A stretch of 26,468 nucleotides of DNA from an uncultured Parafilimonas sp. (GCA_937892395.1 CALAGJ010000101.1:1-26468); one strand, 5' to 3'. Shown: positions 1-8,185, counted from the stretch's first letter. Notes: generated by a model not told the origin, from the sequence alone. Made by a program: numbers and translations.

Positions 1-50
1 AATCGGGAATGTAATGCAACAATGAAAAATAATATTATAAATTTTTTCAT
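1..50 (-). CDS. 5' end of a secreted protein gene, cut by the window edge
   Basis: Only the first 16 codons are present. On the minus strand an ATG at 48-50 opens a frame reading MKKFIILFFIVALHSR, a lysine start followed by a hydrophobic core, which is a typical Sec signal peptide. It begins 5 bases after the TAA of the Omp28-like gene at 56-967, so the two are probably co-transcribed. The body of the protein lies outside the window and its function cannot be told. Confidence rests on the signal-peptide pattern and the tight spacing. Confidence 0.6.
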   Translation of the reverse strand, partial: MKKFIILFFIVALHSR

Positions 51-55
51 GATTT

Positions 56-967
56 TTAATTTGTGATTTCAAATGATTTATTTGTGCCTGCGGCGGTCCA
101 CTGCACATTTAATATTCCCTTTATAGTAGCATTAGATTTCTTTCCGTTCACGAATGCTACAACTATGCAATTTGAAGGGTTATATTTTGATAAATCAAAG
201 TCAAAGTCCTTACTTACAATTTTACCGTTTTTTGTAGAGGCTGCATCAATATTATCACCAAGAATATTTGTGGCTGCTTCACGAAGTACATTATCTTGTT
301 CATAATCTTCAATAGGATTGCCTAAGCCATAAAACGGATTGCCCGAAGGGCTACTATTGTAATAATTTTTCTGCTCTTCAGCAATACCTTTTTCAACTAA
401 TAAAATAGTTATTGCTAGCGTTTCGGAATAGTCTTTTCCAAAAGCAATTTTAACAGTTCCTTTAGCACGATTGTTTTCAATTTTACCATTGGAGAATGAT
501 ACACCTACTGATTGGTCTGTAGCCAACCAAGGCTGCACTTGTACTGTATCAGAAAGGTCTAAAATATTTCCTGTGCTAATAAAATTATCCGGGGTATTAT
601 CTGGCAAATAATTTCTCATCATAATGGCATCCGGCCATGAAATTACGCCATATTCAGCCTCTAAAGTGGACTGATACTTTGTTTGCAAATCATCACCAGA
701 ATGATTTCCAATAAAAATAAAGCGGGGATTATTGGCAGCTAATGTTTCAAACTTGTAGGCAATCTGTGGGCAAAAGCCGCACCATGTTCCTGTGTAATCC
801 TCAAATAAAGCCCTACTTGTAAATGTTCTATCTTTTTCAATATCATCTACAATAACTTCCCCTCCCCCATCATCAGGGTTTGTATTTGAACTAGATTTAC
901 TACAGGAATACAGGCTGATACCTGCAAGCATGGCTACGCCAAATTTAATCAATGGTTTCATGTGCAT
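56..967 (-). CDS. Omp28-like thioredoxin-fold lipoprotein, copy 1
   Basis: 303 residues. A lipoprotein signal peptide ends in the lipobox LYSC (Cys22), followed by a Ser/Asn/Asp/Gly-rich linker typical of Bacteroidota surface or outer-membrane lipoproteins. The motif W62-C63-G-F-C66-P in the context DYTGTWCGFCPQ is a thioredoxin-like CxxC site and is characteristic of the Omp28 family (first described from Porphyromonas). The exact role of the family is unsettled; a redox or adhesion function at the outer membrane is inference. The gene is a clear paralogue of its upstream neighbour at 1181-2095, sharing blocks such as NYYNSSP-GNPFY-GNPI and RFIF-GNH-GD. A terminator lies between them, so this copy should have its own promoter, which I could not place. 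The start may instead be the ATG at 959-961, two codons later, which leaves the same signal peptide. Confidence 0.88.
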   Translation of the reverse strand: MHMKPLIKFGVAMLAGISLYSCSKSSSNTNPDDGGGEVIVDDIEKDRTFTSRALFEDYTGTWCGFCPQIAYKFETLAANNPRFIFIGNHSGDDLQTKYQSTLEAEYGVISWPDAIMMRNYLPDNTPDNFISTGNILDLSDTVQVQPWLATDQSVGVSFSNGKIENNRAKGTVKIAFGKDYSETLAITILLVEKGIAEEQKNYYNSSPSGNPFYGLGNPIEDYEQDNVLREAATNILGDNIDAASTKNGKIVSKDFDFDLSKYNPSNCIVVAFVNGKKSNATIKGILNVQWTAAGTNKSFEITN

Positions 968-1127
968 TAATTTAAAAAATTGATAAAAAATTCATGGTAT
1001 AAAAAAAAGTTGCATGAGATAGTTAGCATTCTGTCAGCATCAAAATTGAATTTGACACTGCGTAAAAAAGTGAGTAAATGTAATGAACAATGGCACAATT
1101 TTAAAGATTTGACAAAAATTTTACGGG

Positions 1128-1155
1128 AAAAAAGGGGAGCCAGATATAGCTCCCC
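1128..1155 (-). terminator. Intrinsic terminator after Omp28-like copy 2
   Basis: On the minus strand a 7-bp perfect GC-rich stem, GGGGAGC with GCTCCCC (1149-1155 and 1134-1140), encloses an 8-base loop and is followed by six T (1128-1133). It lies 25 bases past the stop of the gene at 1181-2095 and uncouples it from the next paralogue. Confidence 0.85.
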
Positions 1156-1180
1156 CAAAGCCAGATTGATTTTTTATTGA

Positions 1181-2095
1181 TTAATTAACTATTTCGAAAG
1201 CCTTGTTTTGACCAGCTTGGGCCCATTGTACATTTACAATACCCTTATACTTTGTATTTGTTTTTTGACCAACAACAAAAGCAATTACTTTACAATTTGC
1301 TTTATTGTATCCTGTTGCATCAAAGCTGAAAGACTTTGTAAATGTTTTACCTGCTGTTGTTTTTGTGGAAGGAATAGCATCACCCAGTGTGGCTGTAGAT
1401 ACTTTTCTTAACACATTATTATGTACATAATTTGTAATTGGGTTGCCTTTCTGATAAAATGGATTGCCCACAGGACTACTGTTGTAATAATTGGATTGTG
1501 CCAATACTAAGTTAGACTCCACCAATTCAATCACAATTTGCAAAGGCTCGCTATAAGTAAACCCAAAAGCTACTTTAACCTTGCCACTAACTGTATTTCC
1601 GGATATGGCAGCATTAGAAATAGATAGGCCCAAAGAATCATTTGAATTGAGGTAAGCCGATGCCTGAGAGGTATCTGACATATTGGTTACTGAGCCATTG
1701 TCTGCAAACTTTACAGGGCTTGTAGATGTTTTCCAATCACGCATTTTTATACCTGTCGGAAATCCATTTACTTTAAATTCATTTTCCAAAGTATTTTGAT
1801 AGGAGGTTTCAAATGCATCTCCATTATGATTGCCTACAAAAATGAATCTTGGATTATTGTCCTCTAACAAATCAAACTTATAACCCAATCGTGGACAATA
1901 ACCACACCAGGCACCCGTAAAGTCTTCAAATAATACCCGGCTTAAATACTTGTTTCCTGCTGCACTAACTGATTCGCTTATATCAGTTGAGCTTTCTTCA
2001 TTGCCACCTTGTGGCTCTTGTGCATTTTTGTTACAAGCTGCAAGCATTAATGCAAATGCAGCAATAGCTAAATACTGATTTCTTTTTTGTTTCAT
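1181..2095 (-). CDS. Omp28-like thioredoxin-fold lipoprotein, copy 2
   Basis: 304 residues. The signal peptide ends in lipobox MLAAC (Cys21), followed by a Gly/Glu/Ser-rich linker. The site W63-C64-G-Y-C67-P in GAWCGYCPRLG matches copy 1 and defines the Omp28-type thioredoxin-like domain. A later segment, GFPTGIKMRDW, aligns with WPDAIMMRNY of copy 1 and probably contains the cis-proline loop of the fold. The protein is predicted to be periplasm- or surface-exposed and membrane-anchored. It is closed by the terminator at 1128-1155. The linker and C-terminal half have diverged between copies while the CxxC region is kept, which suggests an old duplication with both copies functional. Family function is not established; a role in disulfide exchange is inference from the motif. 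Confidence 0.88.
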   Translation of the reverse strand: MKQKRNQYLAIAAFALMLAACNKNAQEPQGGNEESSTDISESVSAAGNKYLSRVLFEDFTGAWCGYCPRLGYKFDLLEDNNPRFIFVGNHNGDAFETSYQNTLENEFKVNGFPTGIKMRDWKTSTSPVKFADNGSVTNMSDTSQASAYLNSNDSLGLSISNAAISGNTVSGKVKVAFGFTYSEPLQIVIELVESNLVLAQSNYYNSSPVGNPFYQKGNPITNYVHNNVLRKVSTATLGDAIPSTKTTAGKTFTKSFSFDATGYNKANCKVIAFVVGQKTNTKYKGIVNVQWAQAGQNKAFEIVN

Positions 2096-2417
2096 GACGC
2101 TTTATTTTTTATTTAATCTGGCTTTACATACTTCTAATGTTTTAGAGTAAGGTACAAACTATCACCTAATCATAGGTTGCATATACTTTTTACCCCAAAC
2201 ATATAGTTTCAAAATTTTATACTGTGTATTGATATTTACTAGTATTTTAAATTTATTAAGTAAAGATCAATCACAAATGTGGTGCCATGTAGCAGTTATC
2301 AATATACATTAAATATAAGATTATAAACTAATGTTATCTTGAATTGTAAAATTTGCTTTTTAATACTTTTACACACAACATTTAATAAAAATAGAGGCTC
2401 ATTTTTGAAACCTCTAT
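2096..2417. other. Intergenic stretch without a gene
   Basis: This AT-rich 322-base stretch has no supported reading frame. It separates the Omp28-like gene from the decayed T9SS cargo remnant and must hold the promoter of the former. On the minus strand TATGTTTG at 2196-2203 fits the Bacteroidota -7 element TAnnTTTG, but no TTTG lies at the right distance upstream, so it is only a weak candidate. No repeats or hairpins of note were seen. Confidence 0.4.
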
Positions 2418-3131
2418 TCAATCAATTAAGATATGTTTTTCTTGTTTTTTTAGAAAACTTCCCTCATCAAAGGCACCTTTACTATCTATCCTTAGATGGT
2501 AATTACCTGTTTTAAGAAAGCCAACTTTTATGCTTAGAATCTCTTTTTTAAAGTATGCTTTTGTAAAAACTACATTCCCACTATTATCAAGTATATAAAC
2601 TATACAATCATTAGCATTAGTCTTATTCAATTGAATATTTATTTAATCATTTGCTGGATTTGGGGAAATTGAGCACAAGGTGACATTACTATTCGACATA
2701 TTGATGGATGAAGAAATTACTATGCTTGTGCTATACAATCTAGAATAGAATCCTAATACTGTATTTTCGATTGTAACTTTATATGTACCTGCCCTAGAAT
2801 AAGTAAATGTAGAATCTCCAATTTTTGTTTGTACCAATACGTTATTCTTATACCAGAAGTATTTATTGTTACTTAAAGTACCGCCTGCATAAACGGAAAG
2901 TTTATTTCCATTTTGATGAAGCGGCAACTGATTTTGGCTAATTGAATTTCCCGATAAATTCATTTTTGTATAATCGGTTACCGCTGGCTCTAATCCATCA
3001 AAATTGCAGTAATTATCATTTACATTTACGAATGCAGTACTAGGTAAACCTTGGGTGGGTAAGAAGCCAGATAACTGGTTATTACTAAAAGTGTAGATAC
3101 CATTGTTACAAAACAAAAATAAAAAATTACA
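2418..3131 (-). pseudogene. Remnant of a T9SS-secreted protein: C-terminal part with an in-frame stop
   Basis: One minus-strand frame runs from about 3131 to 2418 and is interrupted only by a TAA at 2643-2645. The upstream piece has short segments reminiscent of leucine-rich-repeat-type loops (IYTFSNNQLSG), then a PKD/Ig-like stretch (FTYSRAGTYKVTIENTVLG). It then enters the T9SS type A sorting domain at SISPNPAND. After the stop the same frame continues INIQLNKTNANDCIVYILDN and the rest of the sorting domain, ending in TGA. The stop therefore replaces a single codon just after the NPxxD hallmark. Upstream, the frame closes at a TGA (3132-3134) with no signal peptide, so the N-terminal part of the protein is gone. 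Conclusion: a degraded, 5'-truncated secreted-protein gene. Any annotated start in it (TTG codons at 3116 or 2630) is likely spurious. Confidence 0.75.
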
Positions 3132-3348
3132 TCACATTGCAACCCTATCCCAACCCATTATATAAAAAAATTCCAGAATAGAACTCACCCGGTAAACTAC
3201 GTTACAAAATCAAACAAAAATTGTAACAAAAGCGAACAGTATATTTACAAACATTTTTATAACTTATTGTCTATCAATACAAAATATCTTGGCATACTAT
3301 TTCATTTACTTATACATCAAGTAATTTAATTTTTAAAAAATATTGTAC

Positions 3349-4026
3349 ATGCTGGAATTAAAACATATTTCTAAATGGATAAATGTGGGGAATAACCGTA
3401 CATTTTTGCTTAAGGATATAAATCTTTCTGTGTATGAAGGTGAATTTATTTCTATCATGGGACCCAGTGGAAGTGGCAAAACAACATTACTCAACGTAAT
3501 AGGAATGCTGGATGGATTTGATGAAGGCGAATATCATTTTCTTCATGAAGCAGTACATGCATTAAAAGAAAAGCATCGCACCCAATTGTATAAACAATAT
3601 ATGGGCTTTGTTTTTCAGGCTTATCACCTCATTGATGAGCTAACGGTTTATGAAAATATTGAAACTCCATTGTTGTATCAAGATGTAAAATCTTCTGAAA
3701 GAAAAGCCATTGTTGCTGATATTTTGGATCGATTTCAGATTGTAGGAAAAAAAGATTTATTTCCTACACAACTTTCGGGCGGGCAGCAGCAATTAGTTGG
3801 TATTGCAAGGGCTTTAGTTGCAAAGCCGAAACTTATATTAGCAGATGAACCTACCGGCAATCTCAATAGCAAACAAGGAGAAGAAATAATGGACTTATTT
3901 AAAAAATTGAATAAAGAAGAAGGTGTAACCATTATACAAGTAACCCACAATGAAAAGAATGCACAATATGGCAATCGTGTTATTCATTTATTAGACGGAT
4001 GGATTGAAAAAACTGAACACAATTAA
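3349..4026 (+). CDS. ABC transporter ATP-binding protein, LolD/MacB type
   Basis: 225 residues from the ATG at 3349; a TTG two codons earlier is less likely. Walker A is GPSGSGKT (residues 38-45), the signature is LSGGQQQLVGIARAL, Walker B is LILADEPTGNL, and the switch His lies in VTHNEK. The EPTGNL and LSGGQQQ contexts place it with the LolD/MacB/FtsE-like family, which powers lipoprotein release or tripartite efflux with an FtsX-like permease. The usual Arg after LSGGQQQ is Leu here, a mild deviation. The TolC-like gene starts 6 bases after its stop, so the pair is one operon, but no permease and no periplasmic adaptor is next to it. The subunit must work with a partner encoded elsewhere. 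The substrate is unknown. Confidence 0.92.
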   Translation: MLELKHISKWINVGNNRTFLLKDINLSVYEGEFISIMGPSGSGKTTLLNVIGMLDGFDEGEYHFLHEAVHALKEKHRTQLYKQYMGFVFQAYHLIDELTVYENIETPLLYQDVKSSERKAIVADILDRFQIVGKKDLFPTQLSGGQQQLVGIARALVAKPKLILADEPTGNLNSKQGEEIMDLFKKLNKEEGVTIIQVTHNEKNAQYGNRVIHLLDGWIEKTEHN

Positions 4027-4032
4027 TTTCTT

Positions 4033-5460
4033 ATGAAGATGTCAAAGAATAAAAAATTTCTTTTTATAATAGTACTTTTACTTGCAGGGAAAGTAGAGGC
4101 ACAAAATACATATACGCTGAGGGCTTGTATTGACACAGCTATTAAAAATAATTTGCAAGTAAACCAAGCTGGCTATGTAGCTGATGGTTCGCTTATAGAT
4201 TTACAACAGGCCAAAGCACTTGCATTACCGGGTGTTTCAGCCAATATTAGTCATGGAGAAAATCTTGGCCGAAGTATTGATCCATTCACTAATACCTATA
4301 AAGATCAACGATTATTGTTTGCGGGATATAATCTCAATGCAGGCATTACATTGTGGAATGGAAGCAGTATTCGCAATAATAAACAAAGTGCTGCATTGCT
4401 GGCAGATGCATCAAAGCAAGATTGGGAACAATCAAAAAATCTTGTTACGATAAATGTTATACTTGCTTACTTGCAAGTACTGAGTGCTGATGAGCAATTG
4501 TCAGCTTCCATACAGCGTAGAGACCTTACAAAACAACAGGTAGATAGGTTAGAGGTTTTACAGCAAAACGGAGCTACTCAGCCGGGTATATATTATGATT
4601 TAAAAGCACAGCTTTCTAGCGACGAAATGAATGTAATAGACGGTAAAACCAATGTAGAAAATGCAAAAATTTTGCTGGCGCAATGGATGAACATTGATTA
4701 TGACCCTGCACTACTATTGGAAAAAGTAGAGCAGGAAATTTTGCCGCTAGCTTATGAAGCTGACAGAGAGCTTATATTCAATACTGCGGCCGCCAACTTA
4801 GCATTGATGAAGGCAGCAGTTTTAAGACAGCAAAGTGCCGAAAAAAATATTGCAGCTATAAAAGGGTCTTTGCTTCCTACCATCTCATTGAATGGTTCTT
4901 TAGGCACCAATATTTCCAGTGCAGCAAGTACTTTAAATTTTGTATCCAGCAGCGATGTTCCCTCTGGTGATTATGTATTGGTAGATGGCGTTAAGAATGA
5001 TGTAATAACAAATAACTCAGTTTTTGCAGAGGAAAAAATTGGATACTTTAATCAATGGAAAAACAACTTTAATACACAGGTAGGCATCAGCATACAAATA
5101 CCCATTTTGAATGGTTTACAAATACGGTCACAACTAAAGCGTGCCCAGTTAGCCAAACAGAGAATAGAAACAGAAAACAAGGCCACAAAAACACAGCTCA
5201 GGCAAACCATAGATCAGGCGTATATCAACAGACATGCTGCTATGGATCGGTATGTGCAAATGACAGATCAAGTTAATGCATTAACAGAAAGTTATCGAAT
5301 TGCTACAGTACGTTTTGAAACCGGGGCTATCAATAGTGTAGAATATCTTACAGCAAAAAATAATATGGAGAATGCCATTGTAAACCGAATCAGTGGCAGA
5401 TATGATTACATATTGCGGAGCCATGTACTCGATTTTTATATGGGCAAAATGGGTTTTTAA
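4033..5460 (+). CDS. TolC-family outer membrane efflux protein
   Basis: 475 residues with an N-terminal Sec signal peptide (MKMSKNKKFLFIIVLLLAGK, cleavage near VEAQ). It is followed by the two-fold repeated TolC architecture: the opening TLRACIDTAIKNNLQV is the classical start of the first outer-membrane-efflux repeat. Long Gln/Ala-rich helices follow, and the second repeat closes with ETGAINSVEYLTAKNNMENA. Length fits the family. It would form a trimeric outer-membrane channel for a tripartite exporter. It is coupled to the ABC ATPase just upstream (6-base gap), suggesting an ABC-driven exporter rather than an RND pump, although adaptor and permease genes are missing here. An alternative start at 4039 leaves the signal peptide intact. 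Confidence 0.9.
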   Translation: MKMSKNKKFLFIIVLLLAGKVEAQNTYTLRACIDTAIKNNLQVNQAGYVADGSLIDLQQAKALALPGVSANISHGENLGRSIDPFTNTYKDQRLLFAGYNLNAGITLWNGSSIRNNKQSAALLADASKQDWEQSKNLVTINVILAYLQVLSADEQLSASIQRRDLTKQQVDRLEVLQQNGATQPGIYYDLKAQLSSDEMNVIDGKTNVENAKILLAQWMNIDYDPALLLEKVEQEILPLAYEADRELIFNTAAANLALMKAAVLRQQSAEKNIAAIKGSLLPTISLNGSLGTNISSAASTLNFVSSSDVPSGDYVLVDGVKNDVITNNSVFAEEKIGYFNQWKNNFNTQVGISIQIPILNGLQIRSQLKRAQLAKQRIETENKATKTQLRQTIDQAYINRHAAMDRYVQMTDQVNALTESYRIATVRFETGAINSVEYLTAKNNMENAIVNRISGRYDYILRSHVLDFYMGKMGF

Positions 5461-5552
5461 ATAAGCATATCCGATTTATATAACATTTGTATTAAACAGT
5501 ATTGAATTGATTATATTATTGCCCTTTTAGCATTGATATCCTTTATTTGCAC

Positions 5553-6632
5553 ATGCTTTTTTGTGAAGGTATTTCTCTTTTTCAATTTAGAAATTATGCT
5601 GAAAGACAATTTCGTTTTACCGAAAACATTATTGGCATTACAGGAAAAAATGGTACTGGAAAAACGAATCTTTTAGATGCCATTTATTATCTCTCATTTA
5701 CAAAAAGCGCTTTCTCAAAACCAGATGCTCAGAGCACTCACATAGATGGTGCCGGCTGGAGAATAGAAGGCAATTATAAAAAGTTAGAAAAAGCACATCA
5801 TCTAAAATGCATCCTAAGAGAAACTAATCGAAAAGAGTTTTCTGAAGATGGCAATATTGTAACGAAATTTTCGAGCCATATAGGCCAATACCCGGCAGTT
5901 TGTATAGCCCCAGATGATATTTCATTAGTAAACGAAGGTGGCGCAGAGCGAAGACGTTTTCTTGACACTTTATTAAGTCAAATTAATGCTGACTATCTAA
6001 GTGCATTGGTTATCTATCAAAAATTATTAGACCAAAGAAACAAACTCTTACAGGAAAATATCTCAAATGGATTCCTTGATCATACCCTCTTAGAAGTAAC
6101 AGATATACAACTTGCAGCATCGGGTGAAAAAATATTTTTAGAAAGAAGACAATTCCTAGATAAGTTTTTTCCATTGCTGGCAGCGGCCTATCAATCCATT
6201 GCAAATAGCAATGAGCAGTTAACATTTAGATACCAAAGTCATCAAGAGGACGGAAAGTTGGCAAATCAATTGACCCAATTCCGAAACAGAGATTTAGCTG
6301 CTGGGCGCACCACTCGTGGCCCCCATAAAGATGATATTGTTGTAGAATGTGGAAACTTTCTTTTTAAGAATATTGCCAGTCAAGGCCAGAGGAAAAGCCT
6401 ACTTTTTGCTTTTAAAATTGCAGAAATTCAGACTTTAACTACTAAGAATGGTTTTGCACCCATCCTATTATTAGATGATATTTTTGAAAAATTAGATGCA
6501 GGTAGAGTAGAAAATTTATTAGCAAATTTATGCATCGGAAATATGCAGGTTTTTATTACAGATACAGAAACTGAAAGACTAAAAAAAGCCTTAAATCCAT
6601 TACAGCAAGCTTTTCAAATAATTAGTTTGTAA
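5553..6632 (+). CDS. recF: DNA replication and repair protein RecF
   Basis: 359 residues from the ATG at 5553 (an in-frame TTG at 5547 is unlikely). This SMC-like ATPase helps load RecA at gapped DNA with RecO and RecR. The N-terminus ISLFQFRNY leads to Walker A GKNGTGKT (residues 31-38) and TNLLDAIYYLSFTKS. The RecF-typical blocks ERRRFLDTLLSQ, RGPHKDD, the ABC-like signature ASQGQRKSLLFAFKIAEI and Walker B PILLLDDIFEKLDAGR follow in order. Length is normal. It lies 92 bases after the TolC-like gene and 230 bases before rpmB, with no obvious terminator on either side. As is common in Bacteroidota, it is not next to dnaN or gyrB. Confidence 0.95.
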   Translation: MLFCEGISLFQFRNYAERQFRFTENIIGITGKNGTGKTNLLDAIYYLSFTKSAFSKPDAQSTHIDGAGWRIEGNYKKLEKAHHLKCILRETNRKEFSEDGNIVTKFSSHIGQYPAVCIAPDDISLVNEGGAERRRFLDTLLSQINADYLSALVIYQKLLDQRNKLLQENISNGFLDHTLLEVTDIQLAASGEKIFLERRQFLDKFFPLLAAAYQSIANSNEQLTFRYQSHQEDGKLANQLTQFRNRDLAAGRTTRGPHKDDIVVECGNFLFKNIASQGQRKSLLFAFKIAEIQTLTTKNGFAPILLLDDIFEKLDAGRVENLLANLCIGNMQVFITDTETERLKKALNPLQQAFQIISL

Positions 6633-6834
6633 ATGAGGACAGCGGACACATAGGTAAAAATTTGTCATTCATAAAAAACATTTTTCTATACCGTATTTGC
6701 TGATAGCTTTGCACTTTAAGGTTTAGGATTGAAATTAATCCCTATCTTTTTAGGCTGGGGCCATTTTTTTAGGTTTGAACACAACTATTTTAAACTTACT
6801 TTAATTTTTTTTCAGATTTACCATCGAAGGCCCC

Positions 6835-6842
6835 TATCTTTG
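6835..6842 (+). promoter_or_regulatory. Candidate -7 promoter element of the rpmB operon
   Basis: TATCTTTG matches the Bacteroidota consensus TAnnTTTG exactly and lies 20 bases before the rpmB ATG, predicting a 5' leader of about 15 bases. The region where the -33 TTTG should stand is a T-rich run without an exact match. A second element of the same type, TAGCTTTG at 6704-6711, could be an additional upstream promoter. The rest of 6633-6862 shows no gene. Confidence 0.55.
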
Positions 6843-6862
6843 CCGTCCAAAAATTTTGAACA

Positions 6863-7099
6863 ATGGCCAGAGTTTGCGAAGTAACAGGAAAAAAGCCCAT
6901 GACAGGAAACAGGGTATCGCATTCAAATATAAAAACTAAACATAGGTTTTTACCAAATTTACAAACAAAACGCTTCTACTTTGCAGAAGAGAATCGTTGG
7001 ATTACGCTTAAGCTATCTGCTGAAGCAATTCGCACCATCAATAAGAATGGTTTGAGTACAATAGTAAAAGAATTGAGGGCAAAAGGAGCACATATTTAA
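6863..7099 (+). CDS. rpmB: 50S ribosomal protein L28 (bL28)
   Basis: 78 residues. The start MARVCEVTGKKPMTGNRVSH and the segment SNIKTKHRFLPNLQTKRFY are the standard bL28 signature, and length is normal for the family. It is a structural protein of the large subunit. It opens the three-gene ribosomal cluster rpmB-rpmG-DUF4295, with 23 bases before rpmG. There is no Shine-Dalgarno sequence before its ATG (TTTTGAACAATG), as expected for a Bacteroidota ribosomal gene. The usual zinc-binding cysteine set is not present (only Cys5), so this is the zinc-free form. Confidence 0.97.
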   Translation: MARVCEVTGKKPMTGNRVSHSNIKTKHRFLPNLQTKRFYFAEENRWITLKLSAEAIRTINKNGLSTIVKELRAKGAHI

Positions 7100-7122
7100 A
7101 TTAATTATCTAAAAGGCTAATC

Positions 7123-7305
7123 ATGGCAAAAAAAGGAAATAGAGTACAGGTAATCATGGAATGCACTGAGCATAAAACTAGTGGCATGCCTGGTACAAGT
7201 AGATATATCACTGTAAAAAATAAAAAAAATTCCCCAGAACGTTTGGAATTAAAAAAGTATAATCCAATACTTAAGAAAGTAACTGTACACAAAGAAATTA
7301 AATAA
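7123..7305 (+). CDS. rpmG: 50S ribosomal protein L33 (bL33)
   Basis: 60 residues. The pattern MAKKGNRVQVIMECTEHKTSGMPGTSRYIT followed by KNKKNSPERLELKKYNP is bL33. It is a large-subunit protein near the E site. Only one cysteine (in MECTEH) remains of the zinc ribbon seen in other L33 forms, so it is the Cys-minus type. It sits between rpmB (23 bases upstream) and the DUF4295 gene (29 bases downstream). Confidence 0.96.
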   Translation: MAKKGNRVQVIMECTEHKTSGMPGTSRYITVKNKKNSPERLELKKYNPILKKVTVHKEIK

Positions 7306-7334
7306 TATTCTCATCACATTATAATTGATTTAAG

Positions 7335-7505
7335 ATGGCAAAAGCAGCAAAAACGGCGATTAAAACAAAAGACCAGAAAGCAGCAGCAGAAGCAAAAAAC
7401 TGGACCAAAGTGATTAAAGCTGTACGTAGTCCTAAAACCGGCGCATACACTTTTAAAGAAGCCATTGTACATAAAGACAAAATCAAAGACTTTTTAGGAA
7501 AATAG
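7335..7505 (+). CDS. DUF4295 small basic protein, probable ribosomal protein
   Basis: 56 residues: a Lys/Ala-rich start (MAKAAKTAIKTKDQKAAAEA), then NWTKVIKAVRSPKTGAYTFK and EAIVHKDKIKDFLGK. This is the Bacteroidota-specific DUF4295 family, which regularly follows rpmB-rpmG. From memory, structural work on a flavobacterial ribosome assigned a Bacteroidota-specific large-subunit protein (named bL38) to a small protein of this kind; I cannot confirm here that it is this family. High lysine content, position in the L28-L33 operon and the terminator directly after it all support a ribosomal role. Confidence 0.9.
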   Translation: MAKAAKTAIKTKDQKAAAEAKNWTKVIKAVRSPKTGAYTFKEAIVHKDKIKDFLGK

Positions 7506-7525
7506 CCTTAGCATATAATTATTTT

Positions 7526-7554
7526 AAGCTGTTCAATTTTGAGCAGCTTTTTTT
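7526..7554 (+). terminator. Intrinsic terminator of the rpmB-rpmG-DUF4295 operon
   Basis: AAGCTGTTC (7526-7534) pairs with GAGCAGCTT (7541-7549), giving a 9-bp stem with one G-U pair and a six-base loop. It runs into a T tract to 7554 and starts 21 bases after the stop codon of the last gene. Confidence 0.88.
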
Positions 7555-7763
7555 GTGATAAAATAATTGATACAGACAACATAGGAATACAATTTTTGAT
7601 ACCGTATGCACAAAAATCAGCATTCATAAGATGGAATTATTTAATCATGATCTTATCTGCCGTTAGCTCCATTATCATATAAGCAAACTTCAACCAGATT
7701 TTGAGATTGTTTTCCGGTTTTGATATTAATTTAACCACACCTATCATTATATCATAATTCAAC

Positions 7764-7771
7764 TATATTTG
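7764..7771 (+). promoter_or_regulatory. Candidate -7 promoter element of the OB-fold gene
   Basis: TATATTTG is an exact TAnnTTTG match 21 bases before the ATG at 7793. No TTTG stands at the usual -33 distance. The preceding stretch from 7555 is AT-rich and shows no gene. Confidence 0.5.
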
Positions 7772-7792
7772 AAAGGCTAAAAATTAATTTAT

Positions 7793-8185
7793 ATGAAACA
7801 AAGAATTATGGTCATTCCATTTTTATTTCTTTCACTATATGTTTATGCTCAGCAAGATTTGGATTCTGCTGCTATACCTCCCATAGTAAATATTGATAGT
7901 GTTCATCTATACGTAAATCAAACAGTTACTATTTGTGATAAAATATATGGTGGTATATTTTTAGATAAGTCCAAAAAAAGACTGACACTTTTGAATATGG
8001 GTGGTGCATATCCAAAACAAAAAATAACAGTACTCATTCCGGATACCTGTCGTTTTCTTTTCTCCAAAGCTCCTGAAACAAACTTCAAATACAAGAACGT
8101 ATGTATTACTGGAATGATACTGCTTTACAATGAAAAATATGAAATAGTGTTAGCAAAACCGGAGGATATAACTATCAAAAAGTAA
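7793..8185 (+). CDS. Small secreted OB-fold protein
   Basis: 130 residues. A Sec signal peptide (MKQRIMVIPFLFLSLYVYAQ, cleavage at YAQ-Q) is followed by one domain. The pattern VTICDKIYG, then TLLNMGGAYPKQKITVLIP, then YKNVCITGMILLYNEKYEIVLAKPEDI is that of the OB-fold nucleic-acid-binding-like domain common in Bacteroidota. There it occurs alone or beside nuclease domains. Here it stands alone and is predicted to be periplasmic, so its ligand is unknown. It has its own promoter candidate and lies downstream of the ribosomal terminator, so it is a separate unit. It converges with the FMN reductase gene; the 94 bases between hold no terminator. The frame offset by one base stays open beyond its stop (see findings). 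Confidence 0.75.
   Translation: MKQRIMVIPFLFLSLYVYAQQDLDSAAIPPIVNIDSVHLYVNQTVTICDKIYGGIFLDKSKKRLTLLNMGGAYPKQKITVLIPDTCRFLFSKAPETNFKYKNVCITGMILLYNEKYEIVLAKPEDITIKK

Noticed and set aside
980..1180. 66-codon plus-strand frame between the two Omp28-like genes
   Set aside because: It covers the terminator hairpin and untranslated leader; no protein-like features.
2418..2630. Short 70-residue gene starting at TTG
   Set aside because: It is the tail of the broken T9SS sorting domain in frame with 2643-3131, not an independent gene.
6633..6862. Possible leader-binding or riboswitch structure before rpmB
   Set aside because: No stable hairpin or known riboswitch core is visible; only promoter-like elements are supported.
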